Shown one piece after another: positions 39,982 to 51,045 of a stretch of 64,000 bases of DNA; the stretch's first letter is position 1; each line of letters starts with the position of its first letter. The position numbers and the translations under genes are program-made. The stretch is from Karalla daura. Taxonomy: Eukaryota > Chordata > Actinopteri > Chaetodontiformes > Leiognathidae. The notes under the pieces were generated by a model. It ran no database searches. It was not told the origin of the DNA and was given only the letters and a program-made list of their open reading frames with translations. The stretch spans positions 8,976,497 to 9,040,496 of the forward strand of contig CM055188.1 in the NCBI GenBank assembly GCA_029224185.1, in the 5' to 3' direction.

Positions 39982-40573
39982 CTACCACGGCCTCCAGAGG
40001 GTATTGTTAACTACACTCTTGTCTTTGGTGCTGTTCTGAACTGTGGAGCTCAGAGAAGAGGATCCAGCCTCTCTCAGGTGCTTCTCAGAGGAAAACTGCA
40101 GCTCGTTGAAGTGGCTCAGAAGATCTCTCTGGTGCTGGGTCTTCATCTGCTCCCTGGATAGGAAGTGCTTCACCTCATGGACACACCTGGAGTAGCCCTG
40201 ATCAACAGCAGCTGAGTCCACAGATCGATTCTGCAGCTGGAGTCGTCTCAGGACACAAACTGTCATCTCCAGGACGTCAGCTTTCTCCAGCTTGGAGTCT
40301 GGCTGCTGTTTGAGGAACTCTGGACCCAGGAGAGACTTGAGCTGCTCGATGCAGCTGTTGATTCGCTCTCTGCGTAACTTCTCCACCAGAGGCTTTCTGA
40401 GCTGGAGAAAGAAGAGGACAGTCATTAGTCAACTCATTCTGGAGGGAAGTTTTACATGGTGAAAGACAGCCTGTCAGGATTGACATGTAAATCTTGAATC
40501 TTCACTTTACCTTGTGGGTCAGAGTCAGATGCTCCTGAGAACTGGTCATTGGTGCAGTGATTGTAGGAGCCAT
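39982..40573 (-). CDS. hes5-like: hes5/her-type bHLH-Orange repressor, copy A
   Basis: Hes5-type proteins are Notch-induced nuclear repressors that bind N/E-box DNA and recruit Groucho/TLE through a C-terminal WRPW. Two exons: 40511-40573 (21 codons, MAPTITAPM...LTLTHK) and 39982-40401, giving 160 aa. Exon 2 holds the basic region with the Hes-specific proline (RKPLVEKLRRERIN), helix-loop-helix (CIEQLKSLLG ... KLEKADVLEMTVCVLRR), the Orange domain (GYSRCVHEVKHFLSRE) and terminal LWRPW followed by stop. Only one intron is present, whereas mammalian Hes5 has a second intron after the HLH, so an intron was probably lost. It lies next to pank4, as HES5 does in human. TATA and RBPJ-type sites lie upstream. 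It could be named her12 or her15; orthology needs a tree. Confidence 0.93.
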
Positions 40574-40639
40574 GGCTGGATCTGTGTGCTGGAGGAGACT
40601 CTGAAGAGAGAGTGTGATCTCTGCTGGCTCCATCCCTCC

Positions 40640-40931
40640 TATTTATACTGCCAGATCTCCATATGAATGTGTGGGTCTGGGTCTGCTTGGAGTTTCTCAC
40701 AGTCTCAGCCAATCACAGCCCACTTTGAGACAATCAGGCTTGTTGATCAGTGGCACACTTAATGCTCTTATTGCCTGGGGGACAATTGTCAGATCTCAGG
40801 GGAACAGGTGGAGGTCTGGGGGGGTGAAACATTCACACGCTCTGTATGAATCTGGGAAAGTGGTGACCCCAGGTCTGCTGCTTGAGGCTGGGATCAATGA
40901 CTTTGACCGGGAACACGCTCATCATCCCATC
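40640..40931 (-). promoter_or_regulatory. her copy A promoter
   Basis: TATAAATA at 40640-40647 (reverse strand) lies 67-74 bases before the ATG. An RBPJ consensus TGTGAGAAA (YGTGRGAAM) lies at 40693-40701 and a CCAAT box at 40709-40715, all reading in the gene sense. Further upstream the near-RBPJ words CTGGGAAAG and GGGGGGTGAAAC are shared with copies B and C. The arrangement fits a Notch-responsive E(spl)-type promoter. Confidence 0.75.
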
Positions 40932-41589
40932 ACACATGCTGGGCACTGACTTGGTGATTGGCTTTGATATTGAATTAACACACGTTCCACATTTGCAACT
41001 GTGGATATTCACATATACATCTTGGAGAGGGTCAACTGGGGAAAAAATTAGAGAAGTAGTTCTTTTAAAGCTCAGGTCATTTATGTAAACAGATGATCAG
41101 TGGACCCAGATAAACATGATAGGTATATAAGGTGCACAATCTCCTTACAATGTACTTCCTCAGAAGAATTAATTAACCAGATGGTTTTTTCATTGTTTGT
41201 ATTCTGTAGACAAACTTTATTGTATTTGTGTTTAAATATCTCATTGCTGATTTGTTTCTTTTACTTAAGCATATCTACTCATTCTATGTTTTCCATGTGT
41301 CCATATTTTCTGAATAAAGGTCTGGCAGAAACATCCTTGATCTCTTCTGTCACATTAATGAGTATGTCCTGCTATGTGGAAATGATATAAAAGTACATGT
41401 GTGTCAAAGCATGAAGCTGGAACCCAGCTACAATGGCTTTCCATTATTAAATTAATAGAAGGCCTTGATTGAAATTATGATCAGATAAACCAGGGAATAT
41501 TAAGTTGGACAGAGCTGGGAGAGTCTGAAAAAGAGAGAGAGATGTTGGGAGGGAAAGAGTATAAAGAAAAGAATCTCCTTGTGAAGTGT

Positions 41590-41765
41590 GCCAACTCCCT
41601 GTGGATAGTAGTCAGGTGCTGCTGGGGCTGAGGTTGCTAATCACAATGAACTGTGACTCTGCCTCTCATGGCTTTCCCACACTCTGTCCATTGACAGGGC
41701 ACTTGCTCAACAATAGACATGTGCCTTGTTAAATGCTAATTCATCCCTACACAAGCAGCTTTTGG
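41590..41765 (+). promoter_or_regulatory. her-cluster upstream module 1 with RBPJ site
   Basis: Contains TTTCCCACA at 41673-41681, a perfect RBPJ consensus on the reverse strand (TGTGGGAAA), followed by 'actctgtccattgacaggg', 'acaatagacatgtgcc' and 'ttaaatgctaatt'. The same order of words recurs at modules 2 and 3. It lies about 1.1 kb upstream of copy A. Function as an enhancer is inferred. The rest of 40950-43390 holds no gene and is AT-rich unique sequence. Confidence 0.5.
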
Positions 41766-42499
41766 CTCTCCCCTGAGGCTAAAGTTTGCTGTTTGGACAC
41801 TCTCCTCTATTAGTGGACGAGAGCGGGAGAAATAACTAAAAATATTTTGACTACAAATGAATTTGGGTGGGTCATCAACTTACTGTGAAGAACAAAATAA
41901 TTATAAAGAGCTGCGAACAATGCACACACAACACAAACACACATTTTGTAAATGTTGTAAAGAAACTTTTCTGAATGATTTATCATGATTGTTTTGAACA
42001 GAGATTTCTGGAGTATTTATTGACATGCAGCTTTTGCAAATGTTATATAAAATAATTCACTGTTGTGTCTTTGAAGCATTTGAAGAATTCATGGCTTCCC
42101 ATGCAAAGGAAGAAGAATAGTTGCGTCCATATTTTCTCACTTTATTTGTATTGCCTTTAAATGTCAGCCAGTGATCTTGCTATGATATCTTTATTCAGAG
42201 AATTAAAAGTGTTGTTAAAAACCTTTTTGAATTATAAAAAAATAGATGGTAAAAATGAGAGCAAATACTATACATTTTGTTGTCTCCTTTTCAGTTAGCA
42301 AAATTAATTCAAAATGTAATTGTATTAAGTTAATTATGCTAAATTTGATTAAATTCCGGCAAATTACTGTCTTCTAAATGCATATTCTTGCACAAAAATA
42401 CTTTTTTAAACTCCTAAAAATAAGCAAGATATGTGATGCAAATTCTCATGTGTAGTGAGTAAAAACTTCGGCAGTAAAGAATTTCTCCCCCCTCACAGA

Positions 42500-42640
42500 C
42501 ATCTTTGTCTGGGCTTCTCTATTGTCCCTTGGGGGCTCTGTGAGTGTGTTTCCCCTGCTTTCCCACACTCAGTTCCATTCGCTGCTTTCAAGAACAAAAG
42601 AAGTGTGTCTGGTTGCACATCACATTAATTATGGAGTCAG
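42500..42640 (+). promoter_or_regulatory. her-cluster upstream module 2 with RBPJ site
   Basis: 'Gggggctctgtgagtgtg', then TTTCCCACA at 42559-42567 (perfect RBPJ consensus on the reverse strand), 'actcagttccattc', 'agaacaaaagaagtgtgtc' and 'cattaattatgg' align with module 1 and module 3. It is about 1.1 kb upstream of copy B. Confidence 0.5.
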
Positions 42641-43104
42641 TTTACGAGTTTGGTCTCACTGCCTCTGAATGGAAATTCCTGTCATCAGGACCTGTCATTA
42701 CCAGGCTTTTGTAGCATGTCCACGAGGAATGCAGACATGCTGAGGCTTAATGGACATTCAAAAGCCTCTTTTTTCCTCCCTCCTTCATATTCAGATTGTT
42801 CCCTTGCATTCCATGCTGTTTATTTTGACAAGATGCTTTGACGGGAGTGAATTCCTGAATTGATCAGATTCTGCTTATTGTGCCCTGAGACAATGAAATC
42901 GAAGTTCAAGCTTGGCTGTTTGGCTTGTTTGAAACTGCTGTATGCATTTAATAGATGATGAAACCAGCATCCTCCAGCTGGCAAATGAGAGATTTGTGTT
43001 TGGATGTAATATTTTCAGATTCTGCAACATTTCCACAACACCTGTATTTAAAAATCACAACAGGGATAGTTTATAGGAATATTACAGAGCTGCTATTGTT
43101 GCTA

Positions 43105-43199
43105 GTTAGACCCACCCTATGTACCTTATTACTCTTCTTCTTTGTAAGTCGCTTTGGATAAAAGCGTCTGCTAAATGCATAAATGTAAATGTAAATGTA
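43105..43199 (+). repeat. dispersed teleost repeat tail
   Basis: 'Tgtaagtcgctttggataaa', 'agcgtctgctaaatgc' and trailing 'aaatgtaaatgtaaatgta' form one of the commonest repeat tails in fish genomes. It lies upstream of the copy B promoter. The family is not named. Confidence 0.8.
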
Positions 43200-43389
43200 G
43201 TTAAAAATAGACACAGAGTATTCAAATGTTCAGCTGAAGAAAATAATAATATATTATTACCGATCCAAGGAGTGTGTGATGGGATGATGAGCGTGTGCCT
43301 GGTCAAAGTTATTGATCTCAGCATTAGGCAGCAGATCTGCTCTCTCTACAGGGTCACCACTTTCCCAGATTCATACAGAGCACTGTGAA

Positions 43390-43581
43390 TGTTTACCCAT
43401 CACCCCCCCCCAGACCTCCACCTGTTCCCCTGAGATCTGACAATTGTCCCCCAGGCAATAAGAGCATTCACAGTGCTGTATCCTTTATTGTCTTACAGGG
43501 CTCTGTGATTGGCTGAGACTGTGAGAAACTCCAAGCAGACCCAGACCCACACATTCATATGGAGATGTGGCAGTATAAATA
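43390..43581 (+). promoter_or_regulatory. her copy B promoter
   Basis: Same elements as copies A and C in the opposite orientation: TGATTGG CCAAT box at 43507-43513, RBPJ consensus TGTGAGAAA at 43520-43528 and TATAAATA at 43574-43581, 67 bases before the ATG. The upstream stretch 'ctgacaattgtcccccaggc' is also shared, but about 35 bases ('agcattcacagtgctgtatcctttattgtcttac' region) are replaced relative to A and C. Confidence 0.75.
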
Positions 43582-43647
43582 GGAGGGATGGAGCCAGCAG
43601 AGATCACACTCTCTCTACAGAGTCTCCTCCAGCACACAGATCCAGCC

Positions 43648-44242
43648 ATGGCTCCTACAATCACTGCACCAATGACCAGTTCTCAGGAGCATCTGACTCT
43701 GACCCACAAGGTAAAGTGAAGATTCAAGATTTACATGTCAATCCTGACAGGCTGTCTTCCACCATGTAAAACTTCCCTCCAGAATGAGTTGACTAATGAC
43801 TGTCCTCTTCTTTCTCCAGCTCAGAAAGCCTCTGGTGGAGAAGTTACGCAGAGAGCGAATCAACAGCTGCATCGAGCAGCTCAAGTCTCTCCTGGGTCCA
43901 GAGTTCCTCAAACAGCAGCCAGACTCCAAGCTGGAGAAAGCTGACGTCCTGGAGATGACAGTTTGTGTCCTGAGACGACTCCAGCTGCAGAATCGATCTG
44001 TGGACTCAGCTGCTGTTGATCAGGGCTACTCCAGGTGTGTCCATGAGGTGAAGCACTTCCTATCCAGGGAGCAGATGAAGACCCAGCACCAGAGAGATCT
44101 TCTGAGCCACTTCAACGAGCTGCAGTTTTCCTCTGAGAAGCACCTGAGAGAGGCTGGATCCTCTTCTCTGAGCTCCACAGTTCATGTCAGTGTGAGCCAA
44201 GAGAAGATGCCATACAATAGCACCCTCTGGAGGCCTTGGTAG
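43648..44242 (+). CDS. hes5-like: hes5/her-type bHLH-Orange repressor, copy B
   Basis: Divergent partner of copy A, with start codons about 3.1 kb apart. Two exons: 43648-43710 (21 codons) and 43820-44242, giving 161 aa. The bHLH and Orange regions are identical at the protein level to copy A up to SSSLSSTV. Only the linker before WRPW differs (HVSVSQEKMPYNST versus QNSTKDKSVVNNT). All Hes hallmarks are intact: KPLVEKLRRERIN, LEKADVLEM, GYSRCVHEVKHFL and LWRPW. The acceptor TTTCTCCAG|CTC is at 43818-43820; the upstream in-frame ATG at 43796 is intronic and not the start. Expected role: Notch-dependent repression of neurogenic or segmentation genes together with copy A. Very recent duplication or gene conversion is implied. 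Confidence 0.94.
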
Positions 44243-44806
44243 ACAGCCATGGTCCCACAGTTAAGGTGTGAAACTCTGAGTGAGTTTCTGTATGTGTACA
44301 CTTTTATTGTACTCCTCTTTTATTGTAAAGAGTCACTGCAGTAATTGATTTTTGCAGTTTTCACCTGTAACACCTTTTGTAAAGGTTCAGTATTTCTGTG
44401 ACATTCACAGAGAGCAGATTGTCTGTTTGCACCACTGAAAGTGCACTGGTTTTTACTTTGTGAAGTAGACATCCATTTTCATTTGTTGTGATTTTTTAAA
44501 ATACATTTAAAAAAAGATTATAGTCCTTTTGGGAATAATTATATATTCTCAGTGGTACTGATCTTGATGTATGTACTTTTTCTCCATGTTGGAGAAGAAT
44601 TAATCATGTTGAGCATGTTTTGGGAATTTATGTGATATTACCTGTACCTTCTACCTTGTCTGTCTGCATTTTTGCAGATTTATTTTGTGTATGAAACTGA
44701 TCAAACAAATGTGCTGCTTTTTAACTCTGTGAGTGACAGCACTGATACCTTCAATGAAGGAAAAATGTCTCATAATGAATGTATCTCTTCAAGCCAAGTG
44801 ATGCGC

Positions 44807-44812
44807 ATTAAA
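44807..44812 (+). terminator. candidate poly(A) signal of her copy B
   Basis: ATTAAA about 565 bases after the stop codon. The intervening 44243-44806 is AT-rich and is the likely 3'UTR. Confidence 0.4.
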
Positions 44813-45572
44813 ACAATCACAAAAAACAAAACATATGTTTGACTTGTCTTTATCAGCTCCGCATTTTCAATCTGCTGTGGCAAATGATGCACCACATTTG
44901 AGTCTATTGCATGTTTCAGTGTAGTTTATGATAACATGATAAGCAGGTTCAAAGGCAAATTAATACTACCTTAAACAGTTTGATAGATCTTAAATTCAAT
45001 TCAATTATATTTCAAACATGAAAATATATGTTTTGTCCTCTCAGACCTCTGGAAAAGCTTTAGCCCTGTCATTGAACTGCATTTTTCTTTTGAGAGGCCT
45101 TCAAGTCATGTTTGCTTGCACAGAAAATGCTTGAACTAGAAAGACATCTCGAGGATGCATTTCTCTCGGTGAACAAGCTTTACCATTTGTAAGTATCTGA
45201 CTGCAAAGTATTTTACAGGTAATTCCCTGCTGCCGGTGTTTTATTGACCTTTTTCGTCAGATTAGAATAAATTCAAAGTCATCACTACATCACTGAGATG
45301 TAGTGATAACACTGACAACAGGGGCAAACATAGTCGCAATCATAATCGACACAATTGTTTCCAGGGTTGATACATCGTTTTGGGTGTGTTGATATTTCTG
45401 ATCTGCATTTTCTCCTCCCCGTATTTTGCTCACACAAGCAAGAATGCCTCATATTACATATGCATTAAGGCCAAGGTGATGAATGGCCAGCACATGCTGT
45501 TTTCCTCACTTTGAAGAGTTTGCGCATATTTTTCTACACGCAAAGCTTTAGTAGATCAGACCCATAGAGCGC

Positions 45573-46320
45573 TCTAACTTATCCCAGGTCATAAGCAAAC
45601 AGCCTGAACTGGACCAGAGCATGAACAAGTACAAAGCTCTGGAAGAGAAGTTCAATGAGCTGGCTGAGGGAGAGGAAACCTGGGAGAAGAGACAGGAGGT
45701 GAAGAGAGACAGAGATTTCCAGAAACTGGAGTGTGAGAAGATGAGGGATTCCTCTAACAACAGCTCGACAGGAGAGCTCACAGACCAAGAGCAGCAAACT
45801 CCCAACAAGGAGACAGCTGCAGCGAGCTCTTTCCAGAATTCAGAGTAAGGAGGGAAGAAAAAAAGAAGTGGGAAGCAGCCACAACAATAGCAAAATGAGT
45901 GAACAACAGCAGCAGCAGCAAAATATGCAAAAGCAGCTGTTGTAAAAGCACCTGGAGTGGTGTAAAAGAAGATCTTCTCACCATTCACTGTTTCCTCAAA
46001 CCTTACCCTTCCCTACAACACCAGCCCCAAAACCACCTAGAGTGGTCACAATGACTACAAACCTGCTTTAAAACAACAGCAATTTCTCCAGCTTCCCCGG
46101 CCCCATGTCCTTCACTGGAACTGTGGGTTTTTCTCCAGGTGCTCCAGTTTTGTCCCACAAACATGAAAACGTTTTCAATTTGTATATGGATTACATCAAA
46201 AATTGCCCCCTCCATGAGCTGTCACCCTATCATGGTGGCAGGGTTTGTGTGCCCTACTGGACCCAATCACTGTTGTTGGGGGAGGTTTGCCCTTGCTATA
46301 ATCTCCCCTAACAAACTCTT
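45573..46320 (+). pseudogene. unrecognised charged coiled-coil coding remnant
   Basis: From about 45573 the plus strand reads a Glu/Lys-rich, coiled-coil-like peptide (QPELDQSMNKYKALEEKF ... EGEETWEKRQEVKRDRDFQK), stopped at 45848 after SSFQNSE. The following sequence is lysine-rich in shifted frames, then Ala/Gln-rich and Pro-rich. This looks like a decayed processed copy of a longer coiled-coil protein or a retroelement ORF1. I do not recognise the parent. The antisense 146-codon frame is its shadow. The flanks (44820-45570) show no gene. Confidence 0.3.
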
Positions 46321-46604
46321 CCAAGGTGAAGGGCCAGGCTACATGTGGTTCAAGTAGTAGTGAGGGCTTCCTCATAGCTCTTGAGAGAAGCTTTACTGTC
46401 TATGCTACAACATACTGTATTGTGGTGACACACATAAAAAGGTATACTTCATACAGTCATAGCCACATCACCACTCATGTAAAATGAAAGAGATGGCTTC
46501 AGCTGTAAATATCTTCCACCACACGTTGTGGCTAGTCAGCAACCAGTCTTCAGCTCTTGTTTCAGGCTTCTGGTGTATTGTGGCTCCTCTGGTATTTATC
46601 TCCA

Positions 46605-46665
46605 ACTCACAGAGGAAGAAGGAAAGGAACTCACCCTGGACAGGTTTCCAGTCCGTCACAGGTCG

Positions 46666-46733
<68 letters not shown>

Positions 46734-46995
46734 CACACACACACACACACACACAAACACAACACATGGATTCAGTTACATTCAGAATCTGTTTTATTTT
46801 CACAGTGAAAATGTATGAAATAGACACTGAATGCCTAGTAATTATGGCAACTTACTGGCCTTATTGGCTGGCAGTCAAAAAGGGTGGGGTGAAACTTCAT
46901 GTTTCATTGTCCATATTCGGATCCATTGATCCGAAGTGATTTAGTTGCCTCCCATAGTCCAAAAACATGTGTGAAGGTCAGTTGGAGGCTCTAAA
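46605..46995 (-). repeat. dispersed fish repeat interrupted by an (AC)n array
   Basis: 'Caccctggacaggtttccag', 'tccgtcacaggtcgctctc' and then about 83 bases of AC with two interruptions (46672-46755) match the reverse orientation of the same teleost repeat seen at 3.7 and 12.8 kb. Near 46945 'cccatagtccaaaaacatg' is another piece of that family. Confidence 0.7.
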
Positions 46996-47707
46996 ATCTA
47001 GGTTGGCAGCACAGGTTACTCTACATGCTCTTTTCTTTGCCCTTCTCACATGGCAATGAAGAGCTCTGATCCTGATGCTGATTATAAAATTCTCCCCAAA
47101 ACAGAAAACAATTTCAACATTAACATTTACATACACTTTTCTTTTCTGAAAAACTGAAAAAAATGGTCAAAACAAAGTTCAATCCACTTTGGATGAATAA
47201 AAATTAAAGTTGCGACTAAAACAAAATATGCATACATGGCATACACAAAATTATAACAAAATCCTTTTCAGAAAAAAGGCTGGTGCTCTAGAATATGAAA
47301 CATTATACCTTGAAACAAGGCAGCAAGGCACTGGTTGAAACTGTGATCGCACAATTATCTTAGCTTTCACAGTATTTTCAGTAAGGAGCAGTAGGTTCTT
47401 CATTTGGCTTCAAATTAGAGCAGATATTTCTCTGCCATTTATCAATAACAATGTTAAAATATTTCCAAAATATTTTAACACCAAAAACATATTTCAGCAC
47501 AGTTAACAGACCAGTTTTGACTTAATGATCTGTGTACAACCATCAGAAATCCCAACACAACAGCAACACAACAGTGTAGCATCTGACTTTTTTTCTTCAG
47601 ACTGCACCGCGCTTCTCATGGCATCTGCTGAAACAACACAATGTGGGAACTCCATAGATCTGTGTCTGCAGGCTCAGAGAACCTCTAGTGTCCATTTGTT
47701 GTCCTTT

Positions 47708-48122
47708 TTAAAAGCACAGAGGTGCCAAGTCTTCTTCTGCATCAGGAAACATGCGTAAAATGTCCCTGGAGTATTTGGAGTAACCATTATGCGACAGCAT
47801 GGCTTTTCTCAAGGTGAGGAAGCACTTGGTTTTCTCCAGGATTTCAGCAACAGGGATACCATTCTGCAGGTGCTCTCCAATCAGAGTCCTCAGCTTCTCC
47901 ACTCCAGTGCAGCATTTTCTCTCCAACATGTGGAGTTTACACCTGATGGAAGAAAATAGCAGGATTTAGTGGGTCCATTAATGAAGCAAAAGAAACCATT
48001 TGTGCACTAAAACAGGAGCCAGGAGGACTTTTAGATGTGAAAGTTGTTTAGAGAGATTAATCTTACCTGAAGAGCTGCTCCTTCACACTGTCCTGAAGAG
48101 CAAGGTCTGCGTAGAGAGCCAT
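47708..48122 (-). CDS. her-derived mini HLH protein lacking basic region and WRPW
   Basis: Two exons, 48067-48122 (MALYADLALQDSVKEQLF plus two bases) and 47708-47942, joined by a strong donor (CAG|GTAAGA) and acceptor (CATCAG|G), giving 96 aa. Not a textbook family member, but it aligns in order with the her copies: CCTGVEKLRTLIG with INSCIEQLKSLLG, EHLQ with EFLK, VAEILEKTKCFL with KADVLEMTVCVL, and HNGYSKYSRDILRMF with DQGYSRCVHEVKHFL. The basic DNA-contact segment (KP..EK.RR.RIN) is replaced by CKLHMLERK, and the C-terminus is DLAPLCF instead of WRPW. The intact two-exon frame, splice sites and a her-like promoter argue for an active gene. Inference: a non-DNA-binding HLH/Orange partner, possibly a dominant-negative modulator. 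It sits between copies B and C. Confidence 0.65.
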
Positions 48123-48204
48123 TTCAAGCTTTGCTTCTTGTGGTGGAGGGTTCTGCTGCTGCTGGCAAAGGTTCAGAGGACGTCTCTGTTGACATCTGCC
48201 TCCC

Positions 48205-48265
48205 TGCTCCGCATTTATGCTGCTTGTCCGGCGCTCTCTCCTCTTCTCAGCCAATCAGAAGGCTT
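48205..48265 (-). promoter_or_regulatory. promoter of the mini HLH gene
   Basis: CCAAT box at 48251-48258 in the context TGATTGGCTGAGA (gene sense), identical to the CCAAT context of the hes5-like copies, and a TATA-like CATAAATG at 48212-48219. A near-RBPJ word AGTGGGAAA lies further upstream at about 48352. The shared CCAAT context supports common origin with the her genes. Confidence 0.55.
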
Positions 48266-48369
48266 GCTGCTTGGGACAATAGAGTTAATTTAATGCCTGT
48301 CACAGAGAACAGGTGGGATGCTCTCTCCGTAGCCCACAGATCACAGAGGTCAGTGGGAAAATGGTTTTC

Positions 48370-50430
48370 CCAAAGTAGACACGGGAAAATTATTCTTACT
48401 GAAATGCACAGCAGTGACCCTGTCATGACTCAGAATTAGATGATGGGAAATAGCAACGAAACAAGGGGAATGAGATGGTAAGATGAAAAACCCCTTCAGA
48501 GCATCCTAATCAGAGCTCTCTCAAATGTATCTTAATTTATAAAATATTCCACAAGGAAAGCAAGTCTAAAATATGAGTTGCAGAGTTGACATGTCTCTCT
48601 GTATTTGAAGCTCACACTTATTAGTACAATTAGTAACACTGTAATCTCTCTATGATCATTGTATTACAATGCACAAGACGGACGGACTAATGTCCAGTTT
48701 TAGGCCTTAAAAATAACTGTTAAGTCATGAAATTAATTTACATAATAACAAAACATTAAATTGCCTGATTAATTAAAATACTCCTTGAATCCAAATGTAA
48801 TACTAAGAATGAAAAAATTTCCAACCACCATAATACTATTTTCTCTCTGGCTTGTGTGTGTCTCAGCTCAGAGTTACAGCTCAACCAGATGGCTGGCCTG
48901 TGAAGTGGCTTTCTGCCTGAGAACCGTCCTGAGGCTTTGTGAGAACAGACACACTTCTATTGTGCACACAGCTGAACAGGCTGCATACACAATTGTGAGA
49001 AGCCGTGTGTCTCAGTGGCTCCCAGCTTCAGAGAGAGAGGAGGGCGTGTGACCGGGGCACGTTCAGGCCTGTGCAAGGAAGTATGGGAGCCAGGAGGAGG
49101 GGAAGCGGGACACTTGAGCCGCCTCACTGAGTACAGACAGAGACAGATGGAGAGGAGATAGGCAAGAAGGTGAAACCCACCTACAGATTTAACTGAGACA
49201 AACCAGAGACAAACCATATTTATAGTATAATTGATTATTTGAAAGGAACCTTTGCAAATAATAAAATCTTACAAATAACAACTTCAAAGAATCTTTTTTG
49301 TTCTATTCCTATAGCAATACTTGTAAACACAGCATCATTTTAACCCCCTTTCTGTTGTTTAATGAGTTGAGATCAATCACTATTTCTCAGACCATATAAG
49401 TGTCTTATCTTTGTTAAAATAGTGAAGATGAAAACCTGAAAAATCCATATCATATAATGATATAATGATCTTAACGTGCATAATAACAGAGTATCCAAAT
49501 GAGGAACAGTTTTACTGCACATTGAGAACTGATGAGAATAACCAGTGAGATTTTCAATGCACTGAATTCTCCATCTACTCCTGGATTTCCAGAAGAACCT
49601 GGAAGCATTATCAACTCCAAGCATGAAGCATGTTTACAAATGTAATTTTAGAAAGAAGCCTGAATGCAAAACTGCGAGCTTCTGCCCTGAGTTGGTGCCT
49701 AGCTACAAAACACCTCACTGACCTCTCCCTCGCTCCCTGTCTCTTTGACCCTGCTTTACCTAAGATATTAAAGTCTTATAAGAAGTGTGATAACAGGTTA
49801 AGAAAATGAGCAAATAAAGACAAAATGGCTTGAGATGGCTAATCGAAATCTGTAAATTCTAAGGTTTATTTATTAGACAATCTAAGTGAGGGTCCACGTC
49901 TCAAAAATTAAAACATACATCAAAAGATTCCTCTGAAAACAGCAGCCGAGTAAGAACTGTGATCTCAAAATGCTACAAAAAAAGAAATTTCCGTAATGAG
50001 CTGCAGCAAGTCAGAAAAGACCTCCAGACAAATGCTTTTTCTATTTTGAGAGCTATAATGCTCTCAACATATGGTGGTATGGTAAAAATTAAAAAATGCT
50101 CCTAAAAATACTTTATAGTCACATGATGGTAGTAGTGTGATAAACAAGTGATAAACATTAATCATACGACAAACTTATTATGAAAATATTAGATATATAA
50201 TTGATAATAAATGACTGAAAAATACTACAAATTATTATATCACATTTACATAACAGAGTATTAGGGTCACATTAAGAAGAAAAACAATAGTTAAAAGAAT
50301 AAACTCATAATATTACAAGAATAAAGACGTACTTAAAACAGGAGTAGGTCGGGACGAGAAAAGGAAAGCAGCTAAGGTTGATTAGCCTTAGTAGGCTACG
50401 CTAAAGAGTAATGTTTGTTTAACAGGTCAG
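48370..50430. other. intergenic, AT-rich
   Basis: I see no gene, repeat family or exon in this stretch. It includes a stretch with some reading frame near 48785-49217 but no family similarity, and a very AT-rich block from about 49800 to 50330. Confidence 0.5.
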
Positions 50431-50433
50431 ATG

Positions 50434-50501
50434 GAGCAGTGCTTATAGGAGCCAGGGCTCGATCTCTGTGCTGGAGGAGACTCTGTAGAGAGAGTGAGAA
50501 C
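50434..50501 (-). pseudogene. exon-1/5'UTR remnant of a further her copy
   Basis: 'Ggagccagggctcgatctctg' and 'tgctggaggagactctgtag' followed by 'agagagtgag' align with the exon-1 start and 5'UTR of copies A-C over about 65 bases with few mismatches. The start codon is lost (CAT has become CAG on the plus strand). No exon 2 or promoter survives nearby, so this is a dead fragment of a duplicated unit. Confidence 0.7.
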
Positions 50502-50684
50502 ATGGGTGAGCAGCATCTATAGTCTAGAAAATTAAATCATTTAACTCATTTGTCAATATAGATGATGAATTAGATTTCGATTACATTTTTCGTCAATTAG
50601 TCAAAACACCTTTAAATAAAAGGCAACACCATGCCTGTTGATTTAAATTAAATAAGCAACCCGGACAATAAGCATGCAGCTGTC

Positions 50685-51045
50685 CCACTGTAGTGGAGTC
50701 TTTTGACACGTGCTTTGCAGTCACTGTGAGTAACAAGCAGAGCTCACTGAGCGTGACTCACTACATGCACAGTAAAACACAGTGGCTGACATCACCAACC
50801 ATCTGGAGGGAAAGGAAACCATTGGCTGATTCTTACGGGTGGGAAAGTTTAAAATTTTGTGGAAAGTCTGCTGTGAACTTTCACCAAAATTATCTTTTTT
50901 TTCATTTTAAGGCCTTTCTATCCAGTTTGATCGAGAAGTTTAAGATTAATTTGGATTTCAGCTCTGCAAAGGATGTCGGTAGGCTTCCTGGAGCCACTGG
51001 CATTCTGAAGTGTGCCAAATCCCTTTGAGAGAATATTTGAAAGCT
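50685..51045. repeat. segmental duplicate of the copy C upstream flank
   Basis: Ordered shared words with 53395-53810: 'gacacgtgc', 'gtagtcactgtg' / 'gcagtcactgtg', 'ggctgacatca', 'aaccatctggagggaaagga', 'aactttcac' and 'gaagtgtgccaaatc'. Together with the exon remnant at 50.45 kb this marks an old duplication of the whole copy C locus. Confidence 0.7.

Noticed and set aside
40452..40712. 86-codon frame across the her promoter and exon 1 (also at 43509-43769 and 52666-52926)
   Set aside because: Its frame runs through the TATA box and exon 1 out of register with the her protein; conservation again reflects duplication.
40614..40949. 111-codon plus-strand frame, repeated at 52828-53163
   Set aside because: It lies in the her A/C promoters and is conserved only because the promoters are duplicated; it begins within the 5'UTR on the antisense strand.
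45548..45988. 146-codon minus-strand hydrophobic frame
   Set aside because: Antisense of a charged Glu/Lys-rich coiled-coil stretch, which typically gives Phe/Leu/Ser-rich frames.
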